A stretch of DNA of 51,930 bases from Pelomyxa schiedti (GCA_020536535.1 JAHLWZ010000799.1:92938-144867), one strand, 5' to 3'; counted from the first letter of the stretch, positions 33,994 through 45,214 are shown. A program made the numbers and translations. Notes: generated by a model from the letters alone, not told the origin.

Positions 33994-35779
33994 ATGGAAC
34001 GGATACCGGACGCTGTTCTTGAGGCCATTGTGTGGTACTGTGTGTCGCCCCCACTGAAACCACTCAGCAACTCGGAAACTGCAACTACGACTGAGTCCCG
34101 GGACGGCTGCGGCTACGATTACACAGCCGTGGTGCAACCAACATCGCCGTGCGTGGCAGCCTCAGCAGCACTGAAGCTTACATATTATGGGACTGGCACG
34201 GGTGCTCCTGGCGCGGCTGTTGTTGATGTCCCCAGCGCCGTATTGATTTGGCAACTTGCAGAGCGAAGATTGCCATTGGTGAATTGTTGCCTGGTGTGCA
34301 AGAGATGGCGATCTGTGGTATGTATTGCTGTATTGATATTTAGATGCATGGATGTCAATGTGTCTGTTTTTTTTTTAGGATGTTGAGCGGGTGTTGACTG
34401 TGGGATATCACCACTAATTTTCTTAATGGCTTGTTTTGGGCTTGGCATGCAGGTGATTAGAATGTGTGCGGGTTCATTAATTGGGTTAATGAAGAGGATA
34501 GGCAGAGTATCACTGGCCAGGGACCCGCTTGCAACAAGTACTAGAAACTGCGGGTTCAACTCCGGCAGTGAAAAGGGCTCATTTCTTCATAATGTTTTGA
34601 AATCCATTGGCAGTAGCCCCGTCAATAGTGACAACTACGGCCTTGAGTACATTGGAACCGGCGTTTCTGGGTGGGGTTGCTCTCTCAAGCCCTTGGCCAG
34701 GGACAATTATGAACACCTAAGCCAAGTAAGAGCCGTGAGATGGAGCAGTGACAGCACCAAATTTGCTTCCACTTCTTCAGAGGGGAAGCTTCTTGTCAGA
34801 GTGTGTAAGTATGAAACAGAAAGGCAATGTAACTAAATGAGAGCAAATGTTCAGAAATGGGGAAACCGTCGTATTTCGTTCCTCTCGACTGTACAGGTGG
34901 ACGCGTATACTGATTGCTGCTGTTTCTCACCAACAGGCAATTTGGTTGCATGGGCGTCATGCTGCAACAGTATTCAAGTCTAAAGCCTTGCTCTTTCTGA
35001 CTGCAGTGTGTAGATACCTGGGGTTGCGCGGACATCACTAACAGAAAGCAACGCCCAATCATCAATAAGTTTGCTGTACATACAAGCTATGTGTCTTGCT
35101 TAAGGTTTATGGAGGAACACACTGTATTGTCTGCGTCAATTAATGGATTTTGCACGCTTACAGATATAACAACTGGGCTAAGCCTTGGAGCTCTCAGTCA
35201 AGAGGTAGAATTCGCAACCTTCTTGTTCTCTTGCCCTAACCCACAAAATGAACAGCAAGACATCTTCACACTGTGTGTGAGCCCCACTAATCGAGAAACA
35301 TTTCTTATTGGCTCTACCATGGGGAAAGTGAGAATGTTTGATTGTCGGTGCCTTACATCGCCAACGATGACCTGGAATCTCTCTGCAACAGATGTGAATT
35401 CCCTAGAATTTTCTTCCTCCGGAATTATTGCCGCTGCTGGTTCTGGTGTGGGCTTCCTTCTTTCATCTTTATCAATAGACTAAGACCCAATACCTAAGAT
35501 GAGGGCGCACGGGTATTTGACCTTCGGCAGAATTATTTGGCCAACACATTCACGCCATGGCAAGGAGTAAATTCGCTTTCATTCAGCTCCAGTGGGCACT
35601 TTCTCATCCTTGCGGCTCGCTCCAGTGTTCAGGCCTGGTCTGTACTGACCGGCAGGCGGGAGTGGGTTCACACCTGCCCAAACCACATCAGTAGTTTACA
35701 GGTGTCCCCTGACGGCAAATGGCTACTAACAGGTGGCTGGGATTGTGTTGTGCGGTTGTATTCTGGAATGCGTGAATAG
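33994..35779 (+). CDS. F-box protein with a G-beta-like WD40 propeller
   Basis: Exons 33994-34317, 34379-34399, 34453-34800, 34855-34977, 35007-35204, 35256-35445 and 35499-35779 close to 494 residues. The N terminus reads as an F-box split by a Gly/Thr-rich insert: MERIPDAVLEAIVWYC, then LPLVNCCLVCKRWRSV. F-boxes bind Skp1 in SCF ubiquitin ligases. The rest is a seven-bladed propeller closest in pattern to heterotrimeric G-protein beta subunits: LSQVRAVRWSSDSTKFAS, TDCCCFSPTGNLVAWAS, HTSYVSCLRFMEEHTVLSAS, and the last blade LQVSPDGKWLLTGGWDCVVRLYSG. The usual G-beta N-terminal coiled coil is absent. One intron (34978-35006) is only 29 nt. The stop lies about 110 bp from the convergent EF-hand gene. 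Confidence 0.78.
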
Positions 35780-35888
35780 GTTCTTTTTTTGTTACATTTC
35801 AAACCAAACAAGAAAAATGGTGTTGTATAGAACTTTGTTTTAGGAACTTCTTTTAAAAAAACATGGTTGGTAGGCTTCATCTTTGTTC

Positions 35889-36725
35889 TCAGAACCTGAA
35901 GTAGGTGTTGTACATGGAGGCATATGGAGAGGTCATGAACCTAATAAAGGTGGAGAAAGTGAATCTTGCGGAACCAAGGAAAAGAAAAAGGAAGTACATT
36001 GGGTTCGATGCCCAGTTGAAGCCAGGCATGTAGTGGGGCTTCATCATGGTTTTCATTGGGTTGCGGACACGAGGCCAGCCAACAATGAACTGCATGACTC
36101 CAAGCTTGAACTCATCATAGGAAATACGCCCATCGCGATTGCGGTCAAGGTTGAAAAGAACCCATTGAGCAATCTGCACTCAGCGTTACCCGCAAAAAAC
36201 AAAAACAAAAACTGGAGTGGCTAGAGGGCAGTTGGTAACTCACATAGAAATCTACGTGGTATCCAAACTTGTGCAAGACTTGCTGAATCTCTGATTTGTG
36301 TCAATGAAGTGAGAACGGAAAGGAAGGAAAACCATAGGGGGTGATGATTCCATCAGCAACAACTTGCCACTGTGTAAAAGTTACATCTGAGACATGCAAA
36401 AAAAAAAAAAAAAAAAAAACAAGTACATAAAGGTTGTAGAGCTTCATTTCACGGCGTGGGGTCCAGATAGGCTTGAAGTACATATTGCCAGGCAACATCT
36501 GTCCGGGGTACATCGTGTTCCAAACAGGGTATCCCTGATGTGGGAACGCAGGATAAGATGTCCACGGCATCGTGGCTCGTCCATACACTGTTTGAGGTGC
36601 CAGCCAGGTTAACCTCGGAGAAAACGCGATAATGGGAGCAACATGCAACAAAACAACAATGACAACATCTGGTACATACTGCCGTAGGTTGGAGCCATGA
36701 GGGCGGGTGTCGCATAGAACGCCAT
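35889..36725 (-). CDS. Penta-EF-hand-like calcium-binding protein
   Basis: About 165 residues in at least five exons, start MAFYATPALMAP at 36725. A Pro/Tyr/Met-rich N-terminal stretch (HQGYPVWNTMYPGQMLPGNM) is typical of sorcin/ALG-2-type penta-EF-hand proteins. Two EF hands follow: a degenerate one (ADGIITPYEIQQVLHKFGY) and a canonical loop, DRNRDGRISYDEF, with Asp, Asn, Asp, Arg and a final Glu at the expected positions. The C-terminal part (MYFLFLFLGSARF) is hydrophobic. Exon joins at 36682, about 36420, 36330 and 36240 are in phase. One intron contains a 21-base A-tract on the plus strand (about 36399-36419). Likely role: calcium-dependent membrane or protein binding; partner unknown. 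Confidence 0.68.
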
Positions 36726-36907
36726 CGGTTAAAAGCACAAAAAAACAAACTTGATTTTTTGCTGTTCTTTTTTTTTTTTTGTGTTGTGTGGGGTCTGTCC
36801 GAAGGGAAATTTGTGGTGCGTTAACGGCCGCCGTTTTGCAAGAAAGTGCATTTTTCTCGGCGCCACTGTGCAAGTGACATGATGTGATCTGATCACGATG
36901 TGTGGTG

Positions 36908-37447
36908 TCAAAGATAGTACTGCAACTGTTTGTGGTTGCGCCAAAACTTGACGTTGTCGTCGCTGGGGCAGGCAGACGACGATCGGTTGTTGTTGGTGCC
37001 GCTGCTTGTTGTCGACTCGTCGCGGTCGCCGAAGTGGGCGCTCTTGGAAGAGACAACTTGGGGCTGGAGCCACGCAAGGGTTATGTTGCTGTGGTTCTCG
37101 TGGTTGGTGTCGCACCTCATTAGATCTACATGTTGTGGGGTAGTGTCCGCGAAGGGCTTGGCGGGAGCCATAGCCGTCGGAGTGGGCGCAGAGGCCGCGA
37201 AGAACAGGGCCGTGTTCTTGGGTGATTGCGGCTGCTTGTGCGTGACCCGAGATCTCTTGTGTGATGGCGAGACCGGGGCGTTCCAGCATTGTTGCGCGGT
37301 GCTCGAGCACGTCGTGGTAGTTGCGGTGTATTCACAATCACGGGGCCGCTTTGTTCCTGCTAAGTTTTGTTCTTCCTCTCGCAGTTGTTGCTGCTCCCCC
37401 TGACGCCACTCCCACACCACTTCTCCTTCGACAGCCCCGCGGCGCAT
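36908..37447 (-). CDS. Hypothetical low-complexity protein
   Basis: An open frame of 179 residues begins MRRGAVEGEVVWEWR at 37447. I do not recognise it. It is GC-rich at the 5' end and hydrophilic, with basic clusters that could be nuclear-localisation signals (GTKRPRDCE, SHKRSRVTHK) and Ser/Thr/Asn runs. A possible donor (CAGTACTA) near 36910 could splice it to a further Lys-rich exon that ends at TAA 36729-36731, only four bases from the penta-EF-hand start, which I find less likely. Real coding status rests mainly on the GC-rich leader pattern shared with neighbouring genes. Confidence 0.42.
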   Translation of the reverse strand: MRRGAVEGEVVWEWRQGEQQQLREEEQNLAGTKRPRDCEYTATTTTCSSTAQQCWNAPVSPSHKRSRVTHKQPQSPKNTALFFAASAPTPTAMAPAKPFADTTPQHVDLMRCDTNHENHSNITLAWLQPQVVSSKSAHFGDRDESTTSSGTNNNRSSSACPSDDNVKFWRNHKQLQYYL

Positions 37448-37651
37448 TACTTGGTTCTTTTAAGTAGTGAGATTTTAATTAAATGCAATTTATGATCACA
37501 ATGTGGCGGGAAAATCACGCAAAGTGCACTGAGATCTTGGCAGGAGTGGCGGCATTTCATTGCGCCAAGTTCAAGAGAAAAAACAAGAGGTTCTACTGAA
37601 TTCTAAGTTTCTATTTTTTTGTTTATTTTCCCGATTTTATGCGGTTGCAGC

Positions 37652-39291
37652 TCACAGGCGCCTCTTGGCTGGCATGTACTTCATCTTTTCTGCGGGTAAT
37701 GTTATCAAATGGGTACCAAAAGGTGGCAGGGAAGGTACCTGTCAAACTTCGCTCCATCCACCAGATAGCACCGCGGGCAACACCACCCTTGTTCTTGACA
37801 GCTTCCAGCAGATCATGTGCCTCCGCAAGCATCCTCTCTGCATCACCTACTGATCGCTCTGCTTGGTTCTTGTCTTCCTCGGCTGGGTTTTTGTTCAGTT
37901 TTGGTGCTGTTTTTACTAGTGGATTGAACCTGCATTTGCTGCTGCTTCAGCCGCATTTTGAGATTCATCTGCCTCTGCTTTGCGCTGCTCTGCCAGATGC
38001 TTTGCTTCAGCGGCTTCAGCAGCTGAACGTTCTGCGGCTGCGGCGGCTTCGGCTGCCTCTGCTGCGGCTGCCTTTGCCTTGGCATCTGCCTGTATTTTGT
38101 TTGGGAACACAGGATTTTTAGGATAGGATGAGACGGAGATGAGCAGTACCGCATTGAAGGGGGCTGCTGCCTTCTCCATTTTGCGTACAGTGGCTGATTG
38201 GTTAATCTTTGCTCGGCTACGGAGGTATGTTAACGGATGAAAGGTTTCGAGTAATTACCTCAGAGGTAAGGGGTCTTTGGACTTCAATTGTTGTAGCTGT
38301 ACAAGATGAGTTCCATGGGACTTATTACATAACAATAACATACTTCATTTGCAGCTTTGTTCCGTTGTACAACTGATTGGGCTTCAGTAGATTTTTTCTC
38401 AAGATCTGAAACAGCCTTGGCGTAATCGTCTTCCTGCTTCTTCAACTCGGCAAGAGCTGTCTGGAAAGAGGGTCTCAATATCGAAAAAGGTTTGTTTTGT
38501 TATGAAGTAAACCTCATTTTCTGCAACAGCAGCTCGGTAGGGTGCAGCCACCTTCTCTGTCTCTTGTGCAGTCCGTTCAGCTTCTGCAGCGGCCACTCTG
38601 GAGGCCTCAGCTGCTTGACTGGCGGTTTCTGCCTTGTCCCTGGCGTCGTCTGCAGCCGCTGTTGCTGCCTTAACTAAAGTGTTAGTGGCAGAAAACTAGA
38701 GATGTGGATACCGCGGCTGTCTTTTGAGCCTCTGCTGCAGCAGCTTTAGAAGCTTCAGCGGATTCGGTTGCTTGTTGCAGGCGCTGAACCATCTGCTCTA
38801 CAGCTCTTTGGGCTTCTTCCACCTTAGCTTGGGCTTCATCAACCTCTTTCTTATTGTCACCTTGGGACGCAGAAATCACTTGAGCAACGCTTTTCTTGAA
38901 CCTAGTTTTAATTTAGAGGTGTGATACGAAATACCCAAAGAAGAGTACCTGTGAATGAGAAATTCTATCAAACTCATTTTCTTATCAGAATCGACATCAA
39001 TAGCGCGAAGCAGTTCACGCATTTGGATAACAGTCATGGTTGTTCCTAGAGTCTCCAGGAATTTGTGACTCCAAAACTCATCCAGCGAATTTCCCGCGGC
39101 ACCTTTTTCTTGATCCAACTTCCTATCCACCTGTAAGATCCAGAACAGAACGCAGAAAGGCGATATACTCACGCGAACAACTCGACCCACTTCCATACGT
39201 TCTCCGCTTCGCCACTAATTTCCTCCCAGAAACCTTTTATTTGTGGTTGTGAGAACGACGTCGCAAAATGAGAGTCGGATCTGAATACCAT
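37652..39291 (-). CDS. EF-hand protein with a long Ala/Glu-rich coiled coil
   Basis: The start at 39291 (MVFRSDSHFATSFSQ) runs directly into GFWEEISGEAENVWKW. A splice leads to DRKLDQEKGAAGNSLDEFW, SHKFLETLGTTMTVIQMREL and the EF-like loop IDVDSDKKMSLIEFLI. A later ATG (39196) lies in another frame and is not the natural start. A coiled coil of about 250 residues follows (KVEEAQRAVEQMVQRLQQA, AETASQAAEASRVAAAEAE), split by several introns. The C terminus is distinctive: RGAIWWMERSLTEKMKYMPA, then KRRL-TGA at 37652. I recall this architecture as a conserved family in amoebae and some other protists, probably cytoskeletal, but function is not established here. The donor after VWKW (GTCGAG) is nonstandard and could instead be a GC donor eight to ten bases later. 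Confidence 0.72.
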
Positions 39292-39599
39292 TAAGCACCC
39301 AAATGCCTTGGTCAGAGTACGGTAGCGTGGCTATTGTTTTCCACTTCGCCGCTTGTGCCGGTGATACTTTCGCTGCCATTGGTTTTTTGTTTTCTTTTGT
39401 TCTTCGTTCCTTTGCAATCTTTCAGGAGACAAAAATTTGAACCATTTTTCGAAGAAACTCGAAATGGGCCAGCCCAATCTTGGGCTGCCATCTCCTTCCC
39501 TTCCAGCAGGGTCGACCAACCCACTCTGGCAATGATACTAGTACAACCCAGTGGGCAACAGGCTGTTGTGGCTCACAGCGGGAAACAGATTCCACCAAC
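39292..39599. other. Divergent intergenic region
   Basis: About 308 bp between the EF-hand coiled-coil gene (-) and the membrane-protein gene (+). It presumably contains both promoters. Open frames here lack an ATG or any homology I recognise. Confidence 0.45.
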
Positions 39600-41279
39600 A
39601 TGGACACACCGTTTGTGAGCCAGATACCCACAAAACGGCACCGTGCCCTCGTCCTGGTTGTTGTAGTCTCGGGTGCACTGTGGTGCGGGCTGCTGGCTCC
39701 CCCGCTAGCCGCCCACGCCGCCCTGCGGCTCCTCCTCCTCCCCGCCGCAGCCCGCTCCCCTGTGCCGCCCGCCCCTGGTAGCGGCGGCAACGAGATCCGC
39801 ACACAGCTGGAAGACACTGCCCACGGCGTCGGCGAGGGGGACGCAGGGCAAGGCTCCTTCGCTACCACCGTGGCCGCCGTGGCCCTGGCACTCGTGCCCC
39901 TTAGCGTAGTACTCGTGGCCGTTGCCCTCGCTGTGCCCGTGCTGCTTCCTCCCTACACCAAAGCTAACAGAAACGTCGATGCCAATGCCAATGCCAATGC
40001 CAATGCCAATGCCAATGCCAATACTACTGACGATGCCGGTGCGTGCCCCTGTGCGCGTAGTCCTCGTGAGATTGACAGTGCCCCTCTTCATCAGCAGATA
40101 TTCGTAGTGCGCCCAGCCCCAGCTCATGCGACAACTGCGGAAGACTCGCTGGCTGAATTATGGGATTCCGTTGTGAGCAGCCACGACAGACTACGTGAGC
40201 GACGAGATTTCGCCGAAATTGCACTTTTGTGCGTGTGCCTTGTGGACTTGCCTCTCACAGCATTTCTATTTCTGCGATTCACCTTGGCTTTGGGTCGGCC
40301 ACAAAACTCACTCTCAAGTTCCGAATATTGTGATTAATTATACTGAAGAGGTTTGGCATGTTATGGTAGCTGGTGCCTTATCAACAGGCCTGATGGGGGT
40401 ATTGGCTTGTTGCCTCATAGCCGATCCATCAAAGATTAAGCCTGTTCCGCTGGTATTACTTCGTGAACCCAATTTTGCCGGACTCCGTCAAGGCTTACAG
40501 GATTTCTCCTCCCCGTACATGACAGGTTGGACTCATTTTTTGCTGTGGGTTTTTCCTTGACGGGACGATGTTGTTATTGTACTCCACTTTTCCGATGTTA
40601 ATGAGAGTCAACAGTGAGAATGTGTACAACTATGCCACTTCACTCACAGTGTGTAGTTCTTATCTCGTAAATATCTAGATATTTACTGACATTTAGATAC
40701 CATCACTTCTGGCCCACATTCACGGGATTCTGACTTTGATAAGTGTGGCTGCGGTTATTGCCTTGTATTTCCTCAGGTATGCCATTTCCATGGAACACAG
40801 AACTCTTCTCACTTTGCAATGGAAAAAGATCACTTCATGCACTTTACAACAGAACCATCCAGCTTTTTCCCTATGGGTACGTACACCAATCCCGAGAGTC
40901 TCCTTACATTCTTCACAGACGTGCAGCATTCACAGTTCTCCTGGTCTTCCCATCACTGTATTTACTCATCACATCGTTATTCGTCCCAACACACGCTTCT
41001 TTGCTTGGGACTGTGACTATTGTGGCTTCTCTCACTGCTCTCCGTCACTGTTTAAACTCTTGGGACTAAGAAAACATTTTTCAAAACTGTTTTATGCAGA
41101 AGGACATCGGGAAAAATGGTGGTCAGGATTTAGAGAAGTGTTCATACTGTGGTTTTGTTACTGCAGGATTTGAAAAGGATAAATGTACTCTTTTCATGAA
41201 GTTATCAACAAGAGCCGTATTCTCCGCCTTAGTGAGAGTTGGGCAAATGGATGCCGGTTTTGCCTCTAGAATACGTTAA
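39600..41279 (+). CDS. Polytopic membrane protein, unassigned
   Basis: ATG at 39600 (MDTPFVSQIPTKRHR) is followed by several hydrophobic helices: ALVLVVVVSGALWCGLLAPP, VALALVPLSVVLVAVALAVP, and later LALLCVCLVDLPLTAFLFL-like, MVAGALSTGLMGVLACCLIA, ILTLISVAAVIALYFL and FTVLLVFPSLYLLITSLFV. Exons join at about 40288/40345, 40524/40697 and 40772/40827 in compatible phase, with introns of 54-56 nt or more. An Asn-Ala repeat separates the first helices from a hydrophilic segment. A stop at 41067-41069 is possible, but further coding-looking frames (FKLLGLRKHFSKLFY) suggest one or two more exons ending near TAA 41277-41279. I do not recognise the family; the 3' end is uncertain and nearly abuts MED6 on the other strand. 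Confidence 0.6.
39978..40022 (+). repeat. AATGCC hexanucleotide microsatellite
   Basis: About seven consecutive hexamers (one GATGCC then AATGCC units) lie in frame and encode alternating Ala and Asn. The unit length keeps the frame under expansion or contraction, so length polymorphism is likely. Confidence 0.9.
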
Positions 41280-41292
41280 TAAGAAGACAAAC

Positions 41293-42088
41293 TCAAAAAG
41301 GATGAAAGAAAAACAAACCAGGTGTCCAGTCCCAGGTGACATTCTTGGCTGGATGGAAGTGAATGGATTTCTGTAACTCAACCATTGCTGAATGCAGATG
41401 AGAGAAAGTTTTGTTCTTGTTGGATGTTAATTTTGATACAGGAGTAAGGAGAGCTGCTCACCATTCGGCTGCAGACTAAAGTGTTCAGGTCTGGGGCCTG
41501 ATAAATACTTCCATTTACCACATAATACACAGCCTGATCCCCCCCAAAAAAGGTGAGAAGCCAAGAAATTAGGCAGCAAGTGGAGGAGAATACCAGCAGA
41601 GAGTGGGACGCAACATCGTTTTCAGTCTTGCGTTCCAGCTTTCTGATTACGAACAGCTGTGGTGACTGCTGTGACTTTGAGAACTCAGTCCCGCTTGAGA
41701 ACCTCCGGAAAGTATCAGCCTCTTGGTCGCGCATGCAGCGGACGAATTCCTCTTGTGTCATTGGTGTTGCCCTGTGACTGTTGCTGGTTTTCACGAGCGC
41801 TTCAGCTTGCCTTCTGGCTTCCTCGTTCAAGCAATTTCTAGTGTAGAACCTACAAACCAGCAACCCCGGGAAAAACAAAAAAAAAAAAAAATAGACATGA
41901 AGCAACGGTTGGGATTACAATCGGTCAGGCACGTAGGCACATACTCACTGTGAGCGAGCGAAGTAGTCGAGCACGTTGTCGAAGTTGACACCGCCGGATT
42001 CCTCCAGCCACATCTCGTCGCGGAAAACCTCGGCCAGTTGTTCCTCGTGGTATCCCCCTGGCACGACAACCGGCGGCGTGTCCATCAT
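41293..42088 (-). CDS. MED6: Mediator complex subunit 6
   Basis: MED6 is part of the Mediator head, linking regulators to RNA polymerase II. The conserved N-terminal block reads FRDEMWLEESGG, FDNVLDYFARSQ, and, across an intron, FYTRNCLNEEARRQ. These match the W-(x)-NVLDYF-(x)-FYDRTCNNE signature of the family. The next block is MTQEEFVRCMRDQEAD, then PQLFVIRKLERKTENDV and VYYVVNGSIYQAPDLNTLVCSRM. The last exon gives VELQKSIHFHPAKNVTWDW and a stop at 41293. I chose the ATG at 42088 (MMDTPPVVVPGGYHE); an in-frame upstream ATG near 42199 is possible but less family-like. A Ser/Arg-rich insert (RRFSSGTEFSKSQQSPQ) stands where the human protein has a short loop. Confidence 0.88.
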
Positions 42089-42487
42089 TCTCTGGGCTTC
42101 TACGGTTTGACGCGAATTCCGGCCAGTAAGGAACCCTGCGAGCTTGTTGTCCCAGAATCCTGTTTCGAGGGGGTGTCTGGAAGGACATTCTAAAAACATT
42201 CCAGGGATGAATCCGAGGCCGAGTCACTGGCACAGGGAGCTGTCTGTCCCTCAGTAGCAGGAGGAGCCTGACTTCTTCTTGGCTTCTAGTGACACGACGA
42301 ACATTCTTTTTCCCACTGGGATGAAGGGCTTGTTGTAGGCCTAGTTACTGAGCTTTCTCATTGATCATCTCACTTGAACCAACACCGAATTAGGTACTCG
42401 GATATTCCGTTAGCCGCTGTTGTTTTCCCAGCCCTAAAAAGCTTGTTTTAGTTTCATCGAAGCAATAAAAACGACGTTGGTGCGGTG
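42089..42487. other. Divergent promoter region of MED6 and the prominin-like gene
   Basis: Four hundred bp between two divergent start codons. No convincing gene: the in-frame extension of MED6 into 42199 lacks conserved content. I identify no specific regulatory motif. Confidence 0.4.
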
Positions 42488-45051
42488 ATGCAGCGGGGTT
42501 GGTGGTTGGTGGTTGTATTGGTTGTTGTTGTACAGTTTCACTTATCTGTGGGTCAAAACTCCACAGTGAAGGTTGTCATGTCACTTTTTGCTCCAACAAA
42601 ACAAACAAAACCAACCCCTTTTTTTTATTTATTTATTTTTTTTGGTGCCAGTATGAAGGAATTGTTGACTATTCGCGGGGCACCGCGAACGAGGCTGCTG
42701 TTTATTTGGTTAAAGTGTCACACAAAGTATTGCGGCTTTTGCCTCACGAGAGCCTTTCTGACCTGAACTTGACTTCACTCGATACGGGAGAACTCAAGGA
42801 CTACGCAATTGTGAGCTTCCTTCACGCGCAAGTTGCAACGACACGTGTCTCACATTTTTAGAGCGTGGGAAAACTGGCACTCCCTGGTTTTATTCTTTGC
42901 CTTTTATCCCTTATTGGCCTTATTCTTTACTGCCCAATAATGTGTTGCTGCATGAGGTGTGTATTCTTGTACTTGTCACAGAGGTGACCTGCACCTAAGA
43001 AAAAAGAAGCCAAAGTACTATTCCTGCTGTAGTAAATATACACCAGTTATCCTCTATCTTGTGGCAGCAGTCTTTGTACTGTAAATTTTCCAGATTCCCA
43101 CGCTGTGGGTCTTACTCCCTTTTTTTCGTTAGCTTTGCCCTTGCAATAGGTTGGCTGGGTACGGCTCAGTTCACCTCTGGTGTAACAGGTGCTGTCACGG
43201 AAGTTGACGGTGGAGGAGATGAAGTTTTTGCTGTTATTGACAAAGTTGTCGGTATTTCTTCTGGTTTTCTTGAATTATAGATGAAGTGTTAAACAAACGA
43301 AAAACCAAATCCAGATTTTGTTATTGCTGAAGCCATTATTGTTTACGCCTCACTTTACAACGGGAGTTCGTTAGTATCCGGTGTTCCAGCAACCATAGAC
43401 ACAAGTGTGGCAATCTCTCAAAGTATTGTGCAGGTTAATTCTGAGCTCAGTGATTTGGCAGGGTACCAATTCCTCTCTCCCGGGGTTTTCCCAACACCTT
43501 CAAGGATTTTAAATCAAAGTGTTGTGATCCCGGAAGTCAATCAGCTGAAAACTACTACTGAATATTTAATCTCTTATTCATCAGGACCTCTTACCGAACT
43601 CAACGACCTTGTTCAAGAGGCTCAAGACAAAGTTTCTGCAGAACCTCTACTTTCTCGAGCCTAATTTTATTTAGGCTATTGTTGTACAGGATACGATAAA
43701 TGACGCTTTAAATGGAATTGGAGATAATGAAGTTTTACACAAGCTTTCCGATATTTCTCATAAAGTGATGAACACCACCTCTGAGGTTACTTCAAAGATT
43801 TCATCAACGAGCTCCACTGTGAAACATTATGACTTGACCAGGTACCCAAATTTTTTATCGAACTTTGGAATTAATAAGAACAGAGAACTTGTTATGAACT
43901 TTCTTTCACTATTGCCTCTGTTTTCCATTGGGTTAGTTGTGCTGGGTTTGTTTGCCAAGAAAGGAAGCATGTTCCATTGGTGTGCCAACAAATGATGTAA
44001 TAGTTCTGACAGTCCCTTCCTCTGACTAGTGCTAACTGCTGTGGATTTATTACTTTGATATGGTTATTCTTACTTGGTGCACTTCATGTTCTACTGGCTA
44101 TTGTTCTGGATGATGCATGCCTAGTATCAATCTCAATATCCTTATACCAGACTCTTTAATTGTTTTCAGTTTATCAACAGTCCCCAAGGGCTGAAGGTCA
44201 ATTTGACAGAAGTTGTGACTGAATGCCGCGAAGGAAGAAGCTTTTTTGATGTTTTTAATATAACAGATCGATTTTCCTTCGATTTTGAATATGAGGTTGA
44301 GTTGCAACTATTCCTCGACAGCAACCAACTGTGACCTAGGATACCCTTGATGAATTCGCAGATTTTGCAACAACGGAGCTTAATCTTACAGAAGTCAGCT
44401 CGTTTTTGAGTAGCGTGGTGATTTTACCTGCTGACTACAACTTGACAGAGATTTCCTCTAATGTATTTCTGTGATGTTAGAATAATTAACTTTGTGAAAA
44501 GGATACTGCCATAGAGGCGGAGCTCACTGCAGCCCAAAGTACTCTTAAACTCTTAATTTGAGAAACTGAAAGGGGTGGGATGGGAAAAAGACCAATCAAT
44601 GGTTACAAGTGCACTTGCCAGACAAACACTACAGCAACTAGTGGAACTTAACTCCACTCTTTCTGATTTTGTGGATGACAATATAACTCAACTAGCAGCT
44701 CTTGCCGAGGTAAGTTCTTTTCCTTTCTCTGTCCCATGTCCTAACTGTGTTAAAAACAAGCACATATTCAGTATTGATGACGAACTGTTGGCGTTGTCAA
44801 ATTGCTCTTGTCTGGCAGGTTTAGTCGATGGACTCACCAGTGAAGTTTGTGTATTTTTATTGTATGTGCCCTCTTCCCTTACTGGCAACTTATTTTTCTA
44901 ATTTGCCAAACACAGGGACTCCACTGAACTGCTTGTACTCTCTCAATGGCTACTTTGTATTTCCATGACATTTTGTATCTTCTTAACCTGCTTCCTTATT
45001 CCCCGGTTCCCTCGCGTAAATAAAGTTGCTCCTGATGGTCCAAGTATGTAA
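42488..45051 (+). CDS. Prominin-like five-pass membrane glycoprotein
   Basis: A strong signal peptide (MQRGWWLVVVLVVVVQFHLS) starts the protein. Several exons follow in phase: an extracellular segment with N-glycosylation sites (NLTSL), then TM1 (GFILCLLSLIGLILYCPIM) ending in a Cys-rich CCCMR, as in prominins. A Cys/Lys cytosolic loop and TM2 follow (LYLVAAVFVL plus LFFVSFALAIGWLG in another exon), then a large helical ectodomain (ISQSIVQVNSELSDLAGY, INDALNGIGDN). The TM3/TM4 pair (FLSLLPLFSIGLVVLGLFA; FITLIWLFLLGALHVLLAIV), a second large loop with NLTE sites, and TM5 (LLCISMTFCIFLTCFLIP) complete it, with a short cytosolic tail ending GPSM-TAA. Prominins organise membrane protrusions and bind cholesterol. 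Topology supports this family; sequence identity is too low for certainty, and tweety-like proteins share the topology. Confidence 0.6.
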
Positions 45052-45214
45052 ACAGACACGTTTATTTGCCCACCCTTACGTAATGCAGAAAAACCATAGG
45101 ATTTGTAAAAAAAAGAAAAGTTTTTGTATTAGGGTTTTTGAGTTACAAAATGGTATTTTTACAGAAAGTCGTTTACAAACATTACAAGATAAGGTCCTGG
45201 CTCGCACCTGTTTG

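Noticed and set aside
39100-39196. EF-hand coiled-coil protein starting at ATG 39196 (MEVGRVV)
   Set aside because: Another frame from ATG 39291 gives GFWEEISGEAENVWKW, which fits the conserved N terminus; the 39196 frame does not.
39978-40022. A CRISPR-like or regulatory repeat
   Set aside because: It is a simple hexanucleotide microsatellite in coding frame without spacers.
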